DNA of 64,000 nt from Stenotrophomonas cyclobalanopsidis (GTDB taxonomy: Bacteria > Pseudomonadota > Gammaproteobacteria > Xanthomonadales > Xanthomonadaceae): positions 34,715 to 98,714 of the forward strand of contig NZ_VYKI01000006.1 in assembly GCF_008710035.1 (NCBI RefSeq), written 5' to 3'. Each line of letters opens with the position of its first letter. Position 1 is the first letter of the stretch. Position numbers and translations under genes: made by a program. A model generated the notes under the pieces. That model saw only the letters and a list, made by a program, of their open reading frames with translations. It made no database searches and had not been told where the DNA came from. This document shows positions 8,660 through 17,457 of this stretch, in pieces.

Positions 8660-8960
8660 GAACGTCGTTTTTCGTGGCTGCACCCGCCCTGCGATGTTCC
8701 TGGGCGTGCCCTACCTGCCGTTCTTCATGGTGGCCGGTGGGTTGTTGCTGCTCAGCATGTACACGAACTTCTGGTTCCTGCTGACCATTCCGGTCGCGGT
8801 TTTCATCATGCGACAGATGGCCAAGCGCGATGAAATGATCTTCCGGCTGCTGGGATTGCGGCTGATGGTCAAGCTCCGGGTACGAAACGCGCGTGAGCAC
8901 GACGGCATGTGGGTGTTCAGCCCGAATCACTACCGTGACAAGCCGGCCCGCATGGATTGA
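8652..8960 (+). CDS. virB3: VirB3 inner-membrane component
   Basis: Small inner-membrane protein that associates with VirB4. The 102-residue protein has hydrophobic segments at about residues 15-52 (around PYLPFFMVAGGLLLLSMY and NFWFLLTIPVAVFIM) and a basic cytoplasmic C-terminus. It begins with GTG at 8652, inside the last codons of virB2, so the two are translationally coupled. virB4 follows. Size and hydropathy fit the VirB3 family. Confidence 0.9.
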   Translation: MHKNVVFRGCTRPAMFLGVPYLPFFMVAGGLLLLSMYTNFWFLLTIPVAVFIMRQMAKRDEMIFRLLGLRLMVKLRVRNAREHDGMWVFSPNHYRDKPARMD

Positions 8961-9044
8961 GGGTCGGTAAGGGGTCGACGGGCGTCCAGCGCCCGTCGGT
9001 TCTTGACGAGAATTCCTTCGCAGTACCTCTTTGGAAGCAGTCGT

Positions 9045-11492
9045 ATGTTCAGCCCAGACACCTCCATCAGCGAATTCATTCCCCTGTCGTCGCATGTAGC
9101 CCCGAACGTGGTGAAGACCACGGGCGGCGATTACCTGTTGACGTGGCATCTGGAAGGGCTGCCGTTTGTCGGTCGCGAGGAGTGGGAACTGGAGCACCGG
9201 CACAATACGTTCAACCGGTTGCTTCAGACCCTGCGCGCGCCGGATTTCGTCAACGTCGCCTTCTGGGTGCACGACATCCGGCGTCGCCGCACGCTGAAGG
9301 GAAACAGCACGTTCAAGCAGCGCTTCAACCAGGACGTGTCCGACCAGTACATGGGCATGCTGTCCTCGCAGCGCATCATGCAGAACGAGCTGTACCTGAC
9401 GATGATCTATCGTCCGGTCGTGGCCGGTAAGCGCTTCGTCGAGAAGTCGGCCAATGTCGACAAGCTGCGTGCAGAGCAGGAACAGGCCGTCGAAAAGCTG
9501 CTGGAGCTGGCCGGCAACGTCGAAGCTGTCATCCGCGATTACGCGCCGTATCGTATGGGCATGTACGAAGCAAAAAACGGCGTGGTCTTCTCCGAAACGC
9601 TGGAGCTGTTCGGCTACCTGATCAACCGCATCGATGAGCCGGTTCCGGTGCTGTCCGCCCCGGTGAAGGATTATCTCCCGGTCAGCCGGCACATGTTCTC
9701 GGCCAAGACCGGTGACTTCGTCATCAATACCCCCAATGGCGCAAACCACTTTGGCGCCATCCTGAATATCAAGGAGTATGCCGAGGGTACGTACCCGGGC
9801 ATCCTCAATGGACTGAAGTACCTGGACTACGAGTACGTCATCACCCATTCCTTCAGCCCGATGGGTCGCCAGGACGCACTCAAGGTGCTGGACCGCACCA
9901 AGGGAATGATGATCTCCTCGGGCGACAAGGCCGTCAGCCAGATTGTCGAACTCGACCAGGCGATGGATCAGCTGTCCTCAGGCAACTTCGTGCTGGGTGA
10001 GTACCACTTCATCATGACCGTGTATGGCGACAGCCAGGCCAAGCTGTCCCAGAACGTCGCCACCACGCGCGCCGAGCTGTCCAATGCCGGCTTCGTGTCG
10101 ACCAAGGAAGACTTGGCTGTCACGTCCTCGTTCTATTCGCAGCTGCCGGGCAACTGGCGCTACCGCACGCGTCTGGCCAATGTCAGCTCACTGAATTTCC
10201 TCGGCCTGTCGCCGCTGCACAACTTCGCCACCGGCAAGCAGCACAACAACCCGTGGGGCGACTGCGTGACGACGCTGCAGACCACCAACGGGCAGCCGTA
10301 CTACTTCAATTTCCACGCCACCCACCCGTCGGAGAACTCGCTGGGTGAGAAGGCCATCGCCAACACCATGGTGATCGGTAAGTCGGGTACGGGTAAGACC
10401 GCACTGATCAACTTCCTGCTCAGCCAGGTGCAGAAGTACGAGCCGTCGCCGACTATCTTTTTCTTCGACAAGGACCGCGGCGCGGAGATCTTCGTGCGCG
10501 CCTGCGGTGGCAACTACTTGGCCCTGGAGAACGGCGCGCCGACCGGCTTCAACCCGTTCCAGTGCGAGAGCAACGAAGGCAACGTGCAGTTCCTGGCCGA
10601 CCTGATCAAGGTGCTGGCCGGCAAGCGTGAGTACAGCGCCCGCGAGGAAGAGGACATCTACCGAGCGGTGGAGAGCATGCTTGACACGCCGATGCACCTG
10701 CGCAGCATGACCAACTTCCAGAAGAGCCTGCCCAATATGGGCGACGATGGCCTGTACGCGCGCATGCGCCGCTGGACGTCCGGCAACTCGCTGGGGTGGG
10801 TGTTCGACAACCCGGTCGACACGGTGGACCTGAGCAAGGCCAACATCATCGGCTTTGACTACACCGACATCATCGACAATCCCGAAGTGCGTGTGCCGGT
10901 CATCAATTACCTGCTGCACCGCCTGGAGTCGCTGATTGACGGTCGTCCGCTGATTTACGTGATGGATGAGTTCTGGAAGATCCTGGACGGCGAGGGCGGC
11001 CTGAAGGAATTCGCCAAGAACAAGCAGAAGACCATCCGTAAACAGAATGGCCTGGGCATCTTCGCCACGCAGAGCCCGGAAGACGCGCTGAAGAGTGACA
11101 TCTCTGCGGCGTTGATCGAGCAGACCGCCACGCTGATTCTGCTGCCGAACCCGAATGCCAGCAAGAGCGACTACATGGATGGCCTGAAGCTGACCGAGGC
11201 CGAGTTCCGGGTGGTAACCGCACTGGACGAGCGCTCGCGCTGCTTCCTGGTCAAGCAGGGTCACGCCTCCAGCGTGTGCCAGCTAAACCTGCGCGGCATG
11301 GACGACATCCTGTCGGTGATCTCGGCATCCACCGACAACATCGACGTGATGCACCGCGTGCTGCAGACCGCAGCCATTCGTGCGCGCGTGACGGTGGACG
11401 AGTTGACCCCGGAGCAGTGGCTGGAAGATTTCTACAGGAATCGGAAGGGCTCGGGCAAGGCCAAGGCGGCCGCCGAAACCGACGCTGCCTGA
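9045..11492 (+). CDS. virB4: VirB4 conjugation/secretion ATPase
   Basis: Large ATPase at the base of the channel, needed for pilus biogenesis and substrate transfer. The 815-residue protein has an N-terminal VirB4/CagE domain and a C-terminal RecA-like motor with Walker A VIGKSGTGKTAL (about residue 445) and Walker B LIYVMDEFWKIL (about residue 640). I chose the ATG at 9045, preceded by a GGAAG ribosome site; a TTG at 9003 in the same frame is less likely. All motifs are intact. Confidence 0.94.
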   Translation: MFSPDTSISEFIPLSSHVAPNVVKTTGGDYLLTWHLEGLPFVGREEWELEHRHNTFNRLLQTLRAPDFVNVAFWVHDIRRRRTLKGNSTFKQRFNQDVSDQYMGMLSSQRIMQNELYLTMIYRPVVAGKRFVEKSANVDKLRAEQEQAVEKLLELAGNVEAVIRDYAPYRMGMYEAKNGVVFSETLELFGYLINRIDEPVPVLSAPVKDYLPVSRHMFSAKTGDFVINTPNGANHFGAILNIKEYAEGTYPGILNGLKYLDYEYVITHSFSPMGRQDALKVLDRTKGMMISSGDKAVSQIVELDQAMDQLSSGNFVLGEYHFIMTVYGDSQAKLSQNVATTRAELSNAGFVSTKEDLAVTSSFYSQLPGNWRYRTRLANVSSLNFLGLSPLHNFATGKQHNNPWGDCVTTLQTTNGQPYYFNFHATHPSENSLGEKAIANTMVIGKSGTGKTALINFLLSQVQKYEPSPTIFFFDKDRGAEIFVRACGGNYLALENGAPTGFNPFQCESNEGNVQFLADLIKVLAGKREYSAREEEDIYRAVESMLDTPMHLRSMTNFQKSLPNMGDDGLYARMRRWTSGNSLGWVFDNPVDTVDLSKANIIGFDYTDIIDNPEVRVPVINYLLHRLESLIDGRPLIYVMDEFWKILDGEGGLKEFAKNKQKTIRKQNGLGIFATQSPEDALKSDISAALIEQTATLILLPNPNASKSDYMDGLKLTEAEFRVVTALDERSRCFLVKQGHASSVCQLNLRGMDDILSVISASTDNIDVMHRVLQTAAIRARVTVDELTPEQWLEDFYRNRKGSGKAKAAAETDAA

Positions 11493-11544
11493 GCGCCGAA
11501 TGACAAGGACGACAATGATGAAACCCATCTTCGTGGAGAACGAC

Positions 11545-12345
11545 ATGAGCAAGGCGAACCACAACCGCACCTTCGGCCGCACCCTGCGCCAGAAGCGCCT
11601 GGCAGCCCTGTTGCTTGGCAGCATGGCGATTTTCTCCACCACTCCGGCAGGCGCGAGCGGCTACCCGGTGTTCGACTTCAGCGCCCTGATTCAGGCTTTG
11701 AAGGATTTCAAGCAGTCGAATGCCCAGCTGATCGCCGATGGCAAGGAATACGGCGAGCAGATCAGTCGCTGGAACCGGACCTTGCAGGAGTACAGGAATG
11801 CATTGGTCAAGATCCAAGGCCTGATCAACAATTTTGGCCTTCCGGCCGGTGCCACGCTGGAACGTGTGCCTGACGACTACATGGTTGCCGAGCTCTGCCG
11901 GACCTCGGGCGGGTTCAGTGCAACGAGCCTGTTGAAGAAGTTTGTGCTGGATACTTCCGGCGATCTCTATGCACAGCAACAGCAGCTCTGCGTGAATATC
12001 CAGATGATGGAGAACCGCAAGCGCAACGAGACCGTGGAGTTCCTGGAGAAGACGATTCCCAGCATCAACTCGACGCTCAATGAAATCATGGGCTGGCGAT
12101 TCGGCAGCGACGGTAATCTGTCGGGCACGATGTCTGCAGTCGATAGTGACTCGCTGAGGACGGCCAACGACATCGCCAAGCTTCAGCAGGAATGGGAAGC
12201 ACGGATGCGCTCCTATGAGGCTTACGAAGAGTCGATGAAGGCCAATCAGCGCGTGCTCGCGCGCGTGGCGTTGAAGGGCAAGCCGGGTGTCATTTCACAA
12301 CTGGTCAAGACCGCTGCGCTGAAGGGTGCACTGAGCGTCGATTGA
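11545..12345 (+). CDS. virB5: VirB5-like minor pilin
   Basis: Probable minor pilus-tip protein. The 266-residue product has a signal peptide with a basic N-terminus (TLRQKRLAALLLGSM) cleaved after PAGA near residue 36. It then starts with YPVFDFSALIQALKDFK, which resembles the mature N-terminus of VirB5 proteins, and continues with long amphipathic helices. The ATG at 11545 with a TGGAGAA ribosome site is preferred over the ATG at 11500. VirB5 is the most variable VirB protein, so the call rests on position between virB4 and virB6 plus this N-terminus. Confidence 0.8.
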   Translation: MSKANHNRTFGRTLRQKRLAALLLGSMAIFSTTPAGASGYPVFDFSALIQALKDFKQSNAQLIADGKEYGEQISRWNRTLQEYRNALVKIQGLINNFGLPAGATLERVPDDYMVAELCRTSGGFSATSLLKKFVLDTSGDLYAQQQQLCVNIQMMENRKRNETVEFLEKTIPSINSTLNEIMGWRFGSDGNLSGTMSAVDSDSLRTANDIAKLQQEWEARMRSYEAYEESMKANQRVLARVALKGKPGVISQLVKTAALKGALSVD

Positions 12346-12419
12346 CGCAGATCGGAGCCGGCGCGGGTGCGCCTGCCCCATGAGGTTGTCGGATAGGGAT
12401 ACATCAAGGGATTGCGGAA

Positions 12420-13571
12420 ATGATCAGGTCGATTGCCAATTTTGATTTCAACGGCGGATTCCAGGATTTGATGGGGCACGTGGCACGTGTCCAATCGATC
12501 GGGGATTTCGTGTTCTTCAAGTTCATCTTCGACTTCCTGCGAAGCAAGATAAACAAGTTCGGCATCGACATGATGGGGCACATGATGCAGTGGGTCGGCG
12601 GCATCGCCCTCACGCTCATGACCCTGTGGGTACTGGTGCAGGGCTTCCGCATCATCACCGGCCGCAGCCGCGATTCGATGATGGTGCTGGTGACCAACAT
12701 GGCCCGCGCGGCGCTCATCGTCAGCGTGGCGACGACCATGGGCATGTTCGGCACCGACCTCCATCGCTTCCTGACCCATGACGTCAAGGAAGAGATCACC
12801 CAGGTCGTCACCGGTTCGGACGAATCACCCGAAGACCAGATCGACAAGAGCCTGGCCTGGATGCAGGTCGCGCTGTCCAGCATCGATGCCATCCAGATCA
12901 TGAACGATGGCGAGTTGCTGGAAGACAAGAAGCGCGCGCTGTTCTTCATCGGTATGGGTACCGCCGGTCCGGCGATCACTGCCGGTGCCATGCTGATGCT
13001 CTATGAGATCGCAATGGCATTGTTCATCGGCTTCGGTCCGCTGTTCATTCTGTGCCTGCTGTTTGAACAGACGAAGCAGCTGTTCCAGCGCTGGCTCTTC
13101 TATGGGCTCGGAACCATGTTCTCCATGGCGGTGCTTGCGGCGATGGTGTCCATCGCGCTGGACATGGTGGTGCGCGTGGCCGCGACATTCTGGACAACCG
13201 CACTGGTGCAGGAGTTCATCCTGAAGGAAAGCATGTCCGACGGCATGACCAGCCAAGCCATGCAGCAGGGCGGTATGGGTTTGATCCTCACGGCGCTGAT
13301 CCTGACTACACCCCCAATGGCCGCGATGTTCTTCCAGGGCACCCTCGGTACCTTCATGGCATATTCGCAGATAGGCGGTGGCGCGAGTGCTTCGCCGAGT
13401 GCTGATGGTCGTCCGCCGGGTATGTCGGCACCGCCGCCGGCAATGGATCAGAGCAGTGGGAGCGTGGGAGGTGGCGCACATGGATCTCCGATGGGAGGTT
13501 ACTCGGTTGGTGCCGGATCCTCTGCGCCAGCACAGACCGCAGGGAAATTTGGTAATGCTGGGGTGAAGTAA
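12420..13571 (+). CDS. virB6: VirB6 polytopic inner-membrane channel protein
   Basis: Polytopic inner-membrane protein of the translocation channel. The 383-residue protein has several hydrophobic helices from about residue 60 to 320 (for example AIVSVATTMGMF, IAMALFIGFGPLFILCLLF and GLILTALILTTPPMAAM), characteristic of the TrbL/VirB6 family. A Gly/Ser/Pro-rich soluble tail occupies the last 60 residues. It is the last canonical component; the DUF4189 array begins 23 bases downstream and may be co-transcribed. Confidence 0.92.
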   Translation: MIRSIANFDFNGGFQDLMGHVARVQSIGDFVFFKFIFDFLRSKINKFGIDMMGHMMQWVGGIALTLMTLWVLVQGFRIITGRSRDSMMVLVTNMARAALIVSVATTMGMFGTDLHRFLTHDVKEEITQVVTGSDESPEDQIDKSLAWMQVALSSIDAIQIMNDGELLEDKKRALFFIGMGTAGPAITAGAMLMLYEIAMALFIGFGPLFILCLLFEQTKQLFQRWLFYGLGTMFSMAVLAAMVSIALDMVVRVAATFWTTALVQEFILKESMSDGMTSQAMQQGGMGLILTALILTTPPMAAMFFQGTLGTFMAYSQIGGGASASPSADGRPPGMSAPPPAMDQSSGSVGGGAHGSPMGGYSVGAGSSAPAQTAGKFGNAGVK

Positions 13572-13594
13572 ATGTCTAACTGCATGGAATTCAA

Positions 13595-14134
13595 ATGAGA
13601 CTCGTTAGCCTTCTGTTTGTGGCATCGATTTTGGCATTCTTGCCGTCGGCGGCGAGCGCAGAAGGCCGCTGCCCTCCGGGCCAGTATCCGATCGGTGATC
13701 AGGGGGTTGGCGGTTGCGCTCCCATCCCCGGCGCGTCGGGGCAAGGGGCGGCACAACCTACTGGTCATTGGGTAACTACTTGGGGTGCGATTGCAAAGGA
13801 TGAGAAGCCAACGCGGGATACAAATCTCGCCATTGGTGTGGTTGAGTCCGTAGCAACCAAGGAAGAGGCGAGCCGGATCGCGTTGTCTCGATGCGTGCAG
13901 ACCGGAGGTAACGACTGCCAAGTGCTTCTGGCCTATCACAACCAATGTGCCGCGCTCTCCGGTCCGGATATCTCCCAATTGAAGGCGCGCGGCGGTGTCC
14001 TGAACGCTTCCAGAGCAGGTAGTCTTGAGAAGGCCAAGGAAGATTCGATCAGGCGGTGCGAGGCCGAAGACGGCGGGCAAAGTTGCATGGTGGTGTATGC
14101 CGCATGCAGTGCTCCGCACTTTATCGAGGACTGA
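13595..14134 (+). CDS. Exported DUF4189-type protein, array copy A
   Basis: A 179-residue secreted or periplasmic protein with a signal peptide (residues 1-22, ending ASA). The mature N-terminus EGRCPPGQYPIGDQGVGGCA is shared by almost all array members. The DUF4189-type region (about residues 55-175) carries HWVTTWGAIA and repeated Cys pairs likely to form disulfides. Its C-terminal half (YHNQCAALSG to FIED) belongs to a type shared with copy F and the relic at 14190. The molecular function of DUF4189 proteins is not established. Starting 23 bases after virB6, it is probably transcribed with the T4SS. Confidence 0.85.
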   Translation: MRLVSLLFVASILAFLPSAASAEGRCPPGQYPIGDQGVGGCAPIPGASGQGAAQPTGHWVTTWGAIAKDEKPTRDTNLAIGVVESVATKEEASRIALSRCVQTGGNDCQVLLAYHNQCAALSGPDISQLKARGGVLNASRAGSLEKAKEDSIRRCEAEDGGQSCMVVYAACSAPHFIED

Positions 14135-14189
14135 ATGCTGCTTGAGCGGTCGTCGAGACGTGCAGTTTTTCGCTCAGGTTGAGTTACTA

Positions 14190-14339
14190 GAGATCGGTGA
14201 AGTGCCGACGTCAGTCGTTTCCGGCATTTTTGAGAAAGCCGAAACTAACTCAGTGAGAGACTGCCAATCGGCAGAGGGCGGACACTCGTGCATCCTGGTG
14301 TGTTCGGTTTGTGCGGTTCCCTAGCTTTTCGAGAACTGA
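14190..14339 (+). pseudogene. C-terminal relic of a DUF4189 array gene (copy B)
   Basis: Only the last third of a copy remains. In one frame it reads IFEKAETNSVRDC, then AEGGHSCILVCS and CAVP, a TAG stop, and LFEN before TGA at 14337-14339. This matches the C-terminus of copy F (EKARALSIERC, SCILVYSACAVPEFFED). No signal peptide or EGRCPPG block lies upstream, so the 5' part was deleted. Confidence 0.7.
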
Positions 14340-14392
14340 TTCGGGCGGCCCGCGGGGTTGCCATCCGGCAGTTGAAACCAGCGAGCCGACTC

Positions 14393-14910
14393 ATGAATAC
14401 AAGCGACTTTCCAAAGTGTCTCTGCCTGGTGCTTGTCCTGCTGGTCGGCCTGAACATCCGTTCGGCATTCGCGGAAGGGCGCTGCCCTCCGGGCCAATAC
14501 CCGATTGGTGATCAGGGGTAGGTGGCTGTGCTCCCATCCCCGGTGCCGGGCAGAGCGCACCGGAGGAAAATCCCGGATATTGGGTCAAGACATGGGGGGC
14601 GGTTGCCAGCTCTCCTGGCGGCGACGCGGGCTCGGCAACAGGCCATCAAGCCAAGGCTGCCGCCGAGCGGCAGGCCGTTGAACGCTGCGGACTGGGTGGA
14701 GCTACCGACTGCGCTGTCGTTTTCACCTACTACAACCAGTGCTATGCGGTTGTCCGCGCCACTCGGCCTGAGAACGGAATGAGGTTCAACACCGGCGCGA
14801 CAAAGGAACAGGCGCAAGAGCGTGCGGTCAATGATTGCAGGGGCGTGGGAAGCCAGGAGTGCTCGGTTTTCCACTCTGACTGCACCAAGCCCTTCTTCCA
14901 GGAAGGGGGA
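14393..14910 (+). pseudogene. Frameshifted DUF4189 array gene (copy C)
   Basis: The gene begins normally at ATG 14393 with a signal peptide and EGRCPPGQYPIGDQG, then hits TAG at 14519-14521. Intact paralogs read GGCGTGGGTGGCTGT where this copy has GGGTAGGTGGCTGT, so one base has been lost in a G-run. Shifting frame restores VGGCAPIPGAGQSAPEENPG and the whole remaining domain, close to copy D. The original stop after FFQEG is also lost, since the next codon is GGA where copy D has a TGA one codon on, and the frame reads on to 15216. The gene should therefore be inactive. Confidence 0.8.
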
Positions 14911-15043
14911 AGGCGGTTTCCAGCTGATGATGCAGCACGCCATACTGCAGTCACGTTGAAGGCCGGATTTCCGAAGCGTGTCCGCGTCATTCATTGGGCG
15001 AACGCTGGAAGCGATGTAGATGGTTTCAAGGAGGAACGACCAA

Positions 15044-15562
15044 GTGAGCAGAGTCAGCATGTTCCGGTTTGCGTGGATCTTGATCCCGCTGATGTGGGCG
15101 TCGTGCATTGGCTTTGCGTCTGCCGAGGGCCGCTGCCCTCCGGGCCAGTATCCGATTGGCGATCAGGGCGTGGGTGGGTGTGCTCCGATCCCCGGCGCGG
15201 GTCAGAGTGCGTCTGAGGAGAATCCCGGTCACTGGGTGAAGACGTGGGGAGCCTTTGCAAGTTCTGCAAATGGAGACGCAGGCTCTGCGACGGGTCACCA
15301 GGCCAAAGCTTCTGCAGAGCGTCAAGCGATCGAGCGCTGCGGTCATTGGGGCGCGACTGACTGCAAGGTGACCTACACTTATTACAACCAGTGCTACGCG
15401 GCTGTCGGAGCGAAGCGGCCGGACAACGGTGTGAAGTTCAATTCTGGTGCAACCAAGGCCCAGGCACAGGAACGAGCAATCCAGGACTGCAGGAATTCCG
15501 GAAGCCAGGAATGCGCGGTCGTTCATTCGGACTGCACCAAGCCTTTCTTCCAGGAAGGTTGA
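15044..15562 (+). CDS. Exported DUF4189-type protein, array copy D
   Basis: A 172-residue exported protein. Its signal peptide (around FRFAWILIPLMWASCIGFASA) is followed by the invariant EGRCPPGQYPIGDQGVGGCA block, then WVKTWGAFASS and a C-terminal half of the second type (YYNQCYAAVG to CTKPFFQEG), nearly the same as the broken copy C. GTG at 15044 is chosen because an excellent AAGGAGG site lies nine bases upstream; ATG 15059 is an alternative. Even number of cysteines in the mature part suggests disulfide bonding. Function unknown. Confidence 0.82.
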   Translation: MSRVSMFRFAWILIPLMWASCIGFASAEGRCPPGQYPIGDQGVGGCAPIPGAGQSASEENPGHWVKTWGAFASSANGDAGSATGHQAKASAERQAIERCGHWGATDCKVTYTYYNQCYAAVGAKRPDNGVKFNSGATKAQAQERAIQDCRNSGSQECAVVHSDCTKPFFQEG

Positions 15563-15578
15563 GAGGAGTGGAGCTGAA

Positions 15579-16109
15579 ATGAGCACTTCCCGTTTTCTCC
15601 AGAGTCCGTGGCTCTTCTTCCTGCTCCTGTGCGTTGCGGGCATCGGTCCCGCCGCGGCAGAGGGGCGATGCCCTCCGGGCCAGTATCCGATCGGCGATCA
15701 GGGCGTAGGCGGCTGCGCTCCAATTCCAGGTGCCGGTGGTGTCGCCAGCGAACCTGAACTTGCCGGTCAGTGGCATAAGACATGGGGGGCAATTGCTTCG
15801 TCCGATGCGACTGCAGATGCAGGCGTTGCATCCGCCCGGCTCAGTAAGGAAAACGCCGAACAGCTGGCTCTGGCCGACTGCGGCAGGCGCGGTGCGTCCG
15901 ATTGCCGGGTGATCTATACATATCGGAATCAATGCGTTGCCTGGTTGGTTCCCAACACCCAGGATGGAGCGTCCCGTGCTGGTCTTGCCAGCGCCAAGGA
16001 TTCTGCAGAGGCGCGCAGATATGCCCAGCAGTCGTGCGTTGATACCAGTGGAAAGTCGTGCACGGTCGCGTACGAGGACTGCACGAAACCCGTATACGAG
16101 TCGTTCTGA
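15579..16109 (+). CDS. Exported DUF4189-type protein, array copy E
   Basis: A 176-residue exported protein with a signal peptide ending PAAA, the invariant EGRCPPGQYPIGDQGVGGCA block, WHKTWGAIASS and a third type of C-terminal half (YRNQCVAWLVPN to CTKPVYESF) shared with copy G. The ATG at 15579 has a GGAG ribosome site and gives a proper signal peptide; a longer frame from 15447 would overlap copy D. It starts 16 bases after copy D, consistent with one transcript. Confidence 0.83.
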   Translation: MSTSRFLQSPWLFFLLLCVAGIGPAAAEGRCPPGQYPIGDQGVGGCAPIPGAGGVASEPELAGQWHKTWGAIASSDATADAGVASARLSKENAEQLALADCGRRGASDCRVIYTYRNQCVAWLVPNTQDGASRAGLASAKDSAEARRYAQQSCVDTSGKSCTVAYEDCTKPVYESF

Positions 16110-16139
16110 CCCACTGAAGTCATTGAAGGACCTAGGCCG

Positions 16140-16646
16140 GTGAAAATTGCCATGGCATCGAAAACTTACATGCTCCTCGGTGCAGTCCTGCTTGCTCAGT
16201 TTGTGCCAGTTGCGGCGATGGCCGAGGGGCGCTGCCCTCCGGGCCAGTATCCGATCGGCGATCAGGGTGTAGGCGGCTGCGCTCCCATTCCTGGCGCGGG
16301 TCAGTCAGGAGGCGATGTCGCACCATCAGGAAGATGGGAAACACGATGGGGCGCGATCGCAAGTGATGCTGGCCACGACACGAGTAAAAATGCCGCAATT
16401 GGAGTGGCCGAGTCGAAAATTACCGAAGCTGAAGCGCGGCGGGTAGCACTGCAGCAATGTGAGAAGCTGGGTGGTACCAATTGCAGTGTTCTCCTGGCGT
16501 ATCACAACCAGTGCGCGGCATTGGCTGGGCCGAACATCGCGCAGCTGCGCAGTCGTGGAGGCGTCTTGAACGCTTCTGGCGCGGGCAGTCTTGAGAAGGC
16601 CAGGGCACTATCGATCGAGCGTTGCGAAGCCGAGAAAGGCGGGTAG
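16140..16646 (+). CDS. DUF4189-type protein, array copy F, C-terminally truncated
   Basis: An exported protein with the EGRCPPG block and the same C-terminal type as copy A. It stops at TAG 16644-16646 inside AEKGG. The same frame continues beyond the stop for 17 more homologous codons (SCILVYSACAVPEFFED) to TGA at 16698-16700. Copy A has CAA where the amber codon lies, so a nonsense change, for example CAG to TAG, explains the truncation. Two conserved cysteines are lost, so the product may misfold. The start is GTG 16140 or ATG 16152. Confidence 0.72.
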   Translation: MKIAMASKTYMLLGAVLLAQFVPVAAMAEGRCPPGQYPIGDQGVGGCAPIPGAGQSGGDVAPSGRWETRWGAIASDAGHDTSKNAAIGVAESKITEAEARRVALQQCEKLGGTNCSVLLAYHNQCAALAGPNIAQLRSRGGVLNASGAGSLEKARALSIERCEAEKGG

Positions 16647-16735
16647 TCCTGCATTCTGGTGTACTCAGCTTGTGCGGTCCCGGAGTTCTTTGAGGACTGA
16701 GTCGAAATCCCCTCATCAGCTCGGAGGTTTGTAGT

Positions 16736-17278
16736 GTGAAGAGCTCAAATCCCGTTGTTGCAGTCCTCTGTCTGCTTCTCCTTTTGCTTCCCGGACCGGC
16801 GATGGCCGAGGGCCGCTGCCCTCCGGGCCAGTATCCGATTGGCGATCAGGGCGTGGGCGGCTGCGCACCCATACCAAGCGGCGGCGGCTCTGGGAGCTCT
16901 GGTTCGCAGGAAATTCGGCTCAGCACTCCAACAGGGCATTGGATAAAGACCTGGGGGGCCATTGCCGAGGCTACGGCGACAAGTGACGCGGGTGTCTCTG
17001 ACGGCAAACGGACGAAAGAGGAAGCTGAGCGGGAGGCGGTGGCACGTTGTCAGTCTACTGGTGCGAAGGACTGTGTCGCCCATTTCACATACTACAATCA
17101 ATGTGTTTCCTGGCTCATTCCAAAGGGACGCAGCGGAGCAGGGCAGGCGGCTATCGCATCAGCTGGAACGCTTCAGCTCGCGCGTATGTCCGCGCAGACA
17201 AAGTGCAAGAATGACGTGTCCGGCATCTGTGAAGAGGTGTACGCCAACTGTACCAAGCCCATCTTTGAGGAATTCTGA
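16736..17278 (+). CDS. Exported DUF4189-type protein, array copy G
   Basis: A 180-residue exported protein starting at GTG 16736 with a CGGAGG ribosome site. The signal peptide is cleaved near PAMA, then come the EGRCPPGQYPIGDQGVGGCA block, a Gly/Ser linker longer than in other copies, WIKTWGAIAEA and the third C-terminal type (YYNQCVSWLIPK to CTKPIFEEF). Function unknown. A gap of 179 bases follows before the next gene. Confidence 0.82.
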   Translation: MKSSNPVVAVLCLLLLLLPGPAMAEGRCPPGQYPIGDQGVGGCAPIPSGGGSGSSGSQEIRLSTPTGHWIKTWGAIAEATATSDAGVSDGKRTKEEAEREAVARCQSTGAKDCVAHFTYYNQCVSWLIPKGRSGAGQAAIASAGTLQLARMSAQTKCKNDVSGICEEVYANCTKPIFEEF

Positions 17279-17457
17279 GCCGCAGGTCGCGCAGCCGGCC
17301 CCTGATTTGGGGTGACTTGTATGTGGCGTGCATCTGTCGGACGTGATCTGGCAGTCTGCCATCTCGTTGCGGAACCGCACATCAAGTTGAAGTTCATTGA
17401 TAGTGGAGCGCAGCGCAAGGTGTGATGTAGTCGCCACGTCATAGGAAGGAACCGTCC

